Source: Desulfobotulus alkaliphilus (GTDB lineage Bacteria; Desulfobacterota; Desulfobacteria; Desulfobacterales; ASO4-4). Taken from it: DNA of 64,000 bases. The notes under the pieces are model-generated. The model saw nothing but the letters and a program-made list of their open reading frames with translations. It made no database searches and was not told the DNA's origin. Shown here piece by piece: positions 62,414 through 64,000 of this stretch. A program made the position numbers and the translations under genes. Location: positions 254,159 through 318,158 of the forward strand of contig NZ_VLLC01000001.1 in assembly GCF_007830435.1 (NCBI RefSeq), written 5' to 3'. Position 1 is the stretch's first letter. Each line of letters starts with the position of its first letter.

Positions 62414-63799
62414 TCAAAAGATTTTATGGGGGTTCAGTATGCCTGCAGGGTCAAAGGCCTTTTTAAGGCGGAGCATCAGAGCCTTTTCCTCTGGGCCGAT
62501 TTCCATATCAAAATAAGCCTGCTTGGAAAGGCCCACACCATGTTCTCCGGAAAGGGTGCCACCCATGGCAAGGGTGAAGCGGAAAAGTTCCCCCACGGCC
62601 CAGCGGGCACGGCGCAGGGCCGAAGCATCCTTTTTATCCAGCATGATATTAAAATGGATATTCCCGTCTCCGGCATGACCGAAACTGACCATCATCAGAC
62701 GGGTTTTTTCTTTCAGCTCCCGGATTTTTTCCACAACATCGGGTATTTTTGACCTTGGCACCACAATGTCTTCATTGATCTTATGGGGACCATAACGGAA
62801 AAGCGCCGGCGAAATGGCCTTTCTCGCTGCCCACAGTCGTGCGGCCTCCTCTGCCGTAGCCGCCACCTTCACCTCTCTGGCCCCCATCCTGTGGCAGAGC
62901 AGAGCCACATCTTCTGCCATGGCAAGGGCTTCCGCTTTTTTCCCGTCCACTTCTATGATCAGCATGGCCCCGGCATCCACGGGCAGCTCTCCGGGCATGC
63001 GGGTTTCGGCACAGGCAATGGCCGCCTGATCCATGTATTCGATGGTTCTGGGAATCAGGCCCTGACGGATGATTTCTGAGACGGTCTCTGCTGCACGGGC
63101 CATATGATCAAAAACCACCGTCAGGGTTTTAACGGATTCCGGCAGGGGAAGCAGCTTCAGGGTCATGGCCGTGATCACGGCAAGGGTGCCTTCGGAGCCT
63201 ACGATCAGGCGGGTGAGATCATAGCCCACGACACCCTTGGCTGTCTGCACGCCGGTACGGATATGCTCGCCTGTGGGCAATACGGCCTCAAGGCCCAGCA
63301 CATAGTCTCTGGTGACACCATATTTGACGGCTCTGGGGCCTCCGGCGCATTCGGCAAGATTCCCCCCTAAGGTACAGAAAGCCGCACTGGCAGGGTCCGG
63401 CGGATAAAAAAGCCCCTTTGCCTCCACGGCCCTGTGAAAGTCTCCGGTAATCACCCCCGGCTCTGCCCTTGCCACCAGATTGTCCATATCTACAGAGAGG
63501 ATGCGGTTCATGCCGGACATGACCAGCACCACACCGCCATCTACGGGCACAGATCCGCCCGTTGTGCCGGACCCTCCGCCCCTTGGTGTCACGGGAATGC
63601 CATGGCGGGTGGCCACAGCCATGAGGGCGGCAATCTGCCCGGCATTTTCTGCCCGCACCACAGCATCGGGCAGCACTTTGCGGGAGCTTGTATCATAACT
63701 GTAGAGAAAACGCTCTGCTTCGGAATCAAAATAGGCCTTTTCACCCACAGCCCTCCGAAGACTTTCCCGCACCTGTCGCCCCAGTTTTTTTTCACCCAC
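62414..63799 (-). CDS. FAD-linked oxidase, GlcD-like
   Basis: The 461-aa protein has an FAD-binding PCMH domain (RAENAGQIAALMAVATRH, then PRGGGSGTTGGSVP and GGNLAECAGGPRAVKYG) and the C-terminal domain of VAO-type oxidases with HAGDGNIHFNIM and SGEHGVGLSKQAYF. That is the pattern of glycolate oxidase GlcD and D-lactate dehydrogenases. A partner iron-sulfur subunit is not encoded nearby. It starts at GTG 63799 with AAGGAG upstream. A hairpin with T-run precedes it. Confidence 0.88.
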   Translation of the reverse strand: MGEKKLGRQVRESLRRAVGEKAYFDSEAERFLYSYDTSSRKVLPDAVVRAENAGQIAALMAVATRHGIPVTPRGGGSGTTGGSVPVDGGVVLVMSGMNRILSVDMDNLVARAEPGVITGDFHRAVEAKGLFYPPDPASAAFCTLGGNLAECAGGPRAVKYGVTRDYVLGLEAVLPTGEHIRTGVQTAKGVVGYDLTRLIVGSEGTLAVITAMTLKLLPLPESVKTLTVVFDHMARAAETVSEIIRQGLIPRTIEYMDQAAIACAETRMPGELPVDAGAMLIIEVDGKKAEALAMAEDVALLCHRMGAREVKVAATAEEAARLWAARKAISPALFRYGPHKINEDIVVPRSKIPDVVEKIRELKEKTRLMMVSFGHAGDGNIHFNIMLDKKDASALRRARWAVGELFRFTLAMGGTLSGEHGVGLSKQAYFDMEIGPEEKALMLRLKKAFDPAGILNPHKIF

Positions 63800-63829
63800 A
63801 AAAGACTCCTTCCCGCTGAATCATAACAA

Positions 63830-63872
63830 AAAAACGGAACATTACCTTTTATATAAGGTATCATTCCGTTTA
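63830..63872 (-). terminator. Hairpin with T-run just upstream of the GlcD-like gene
   Basis: On the minus strand, AAACGGAA.../...TTCCGTTT and TACCTT/AAGGTA form a two-part stem (63832-63871) followed by seven T. It ends 31 bases before the GTG start. It either terminates an upstream minus-strand transcript coming from outside the window or attenuates this gene. TATATAA in the loop might instead be a -10 box. Confidence 0.65.
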
Positions 63873-63884
63873 TCTACCTGATTT

Positions 63885-64000
63885 GTAATTATTCAGCACA
63901 GTTTTCCAAGTACCATAGCTGCAAGACAGACGCACAGGCCCCAGGCTATTTGCCCGTGACGCAATCTTATTCGGGAGCTTCTTGCCCTGTGCGGAAGCGG
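63885..64000. repeat. Mosaic inverted-repeat element, copy F (truncated by window end, inverted)
   Basis: The copy begins GTAATTATTCAGCACAGTTTTCC, continues as the reverse complement of the right arm of copy E, and enters module 2 directly (CGCAATCTTATTCGGGAG), like copy C. The 8 bases before it are CCTGATTT, close to the target CCAGATTT of copy E. The other end is outside the window. Confidence 0.85.

Overview
The window looks like a chromosomal segment of a Gram-negative anaerobe of the former Deltaproteobacteria, most likely Desulfobacterota of the Desulfobacterales type. This is inferred from the delta-type type II secretion set with GspN, the archaeal-style multi-subunit 2-oxoacid:ferredoxin oxidoreductases, and the outer-membrane genes (LptE, FadL-like, YbgF). 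No sulfate-reduction gene is present to prove the lineage. Starts are often TTG or GTG with good Shine-Dalgarno sequences (rpsT, rpsU, yajC, secD, pyrH, uppS, gspH, topA), and neighbouring genes often overlap by a few bases. No tRNA, rRNA or CRISPR array was seen.

Layout. Bases 1-10367 (minus strand) carry housekeeping genes, in transcription order rho, rpmE, prfA, prmC, rpsB, tsf, pyrH, frr, uppS, cdsA, dxr, rseP: translation, isoprenoid and phospholipid synthesis, and envelope stress. Bases 10684-14308 carry coaE, adk, rpsU and folC. Bases 15018-22285 (minus) carry purE and purK, then a CO-dehydrogenase-beta-family protein and a 2-oxoacid oxidoreductase operon with two alpha/beta pairs but one gamma and one ferredoxin subunit. 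A NhaR-like regulator, a FadL-like outer membrane protein, a CoA hydrolase/transferase and a divergent PAS histidine kinase/response regulator pair follow (22500-30323), then an orphan antitoxin-like gene. Bases 30630-42143 (minus) hold a type II secretion operon, gspG-H-I-J-K-L-M-N-C-D-E plus a TPR protein, with no gspF. Next come ndk, trmJ, ftsB/murJ, rpsT, lptE and leuS. Bases 50939-60916 (plus) hold rng, a LysM-like membrane protein, yajC-secD-secF, ybgF, dprA and topA. The end holds a DUF4412-type exported protein and a GlcD-like FAD oxidase.

The most unusual content lies between genes. Six copies of a mosaic, gene-less inverted-repeat element sit in intergenic gaps (433, 14377, 43559, 47639, 60976, 63885). 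Their ends read GTAA...TTAC, and the copy at 60976-61436 is flanked by a perfect 8-bp direct repeat and interrupts another repeat that is uninterrupted at 43915-44138. The 5'-GTAA ends and 8-bp duplication suggest mobilisation by an IS66-type transposase encoded elsewhere. Inside, the copies combine interchangeable palindromic modules, so the family looks like a modular MITE. A second repeat family, a 205-bp palindrome and several hairpins placed as possible attenuators (ndk, the GlcD-like gene, rpsB-tsf) add to this.
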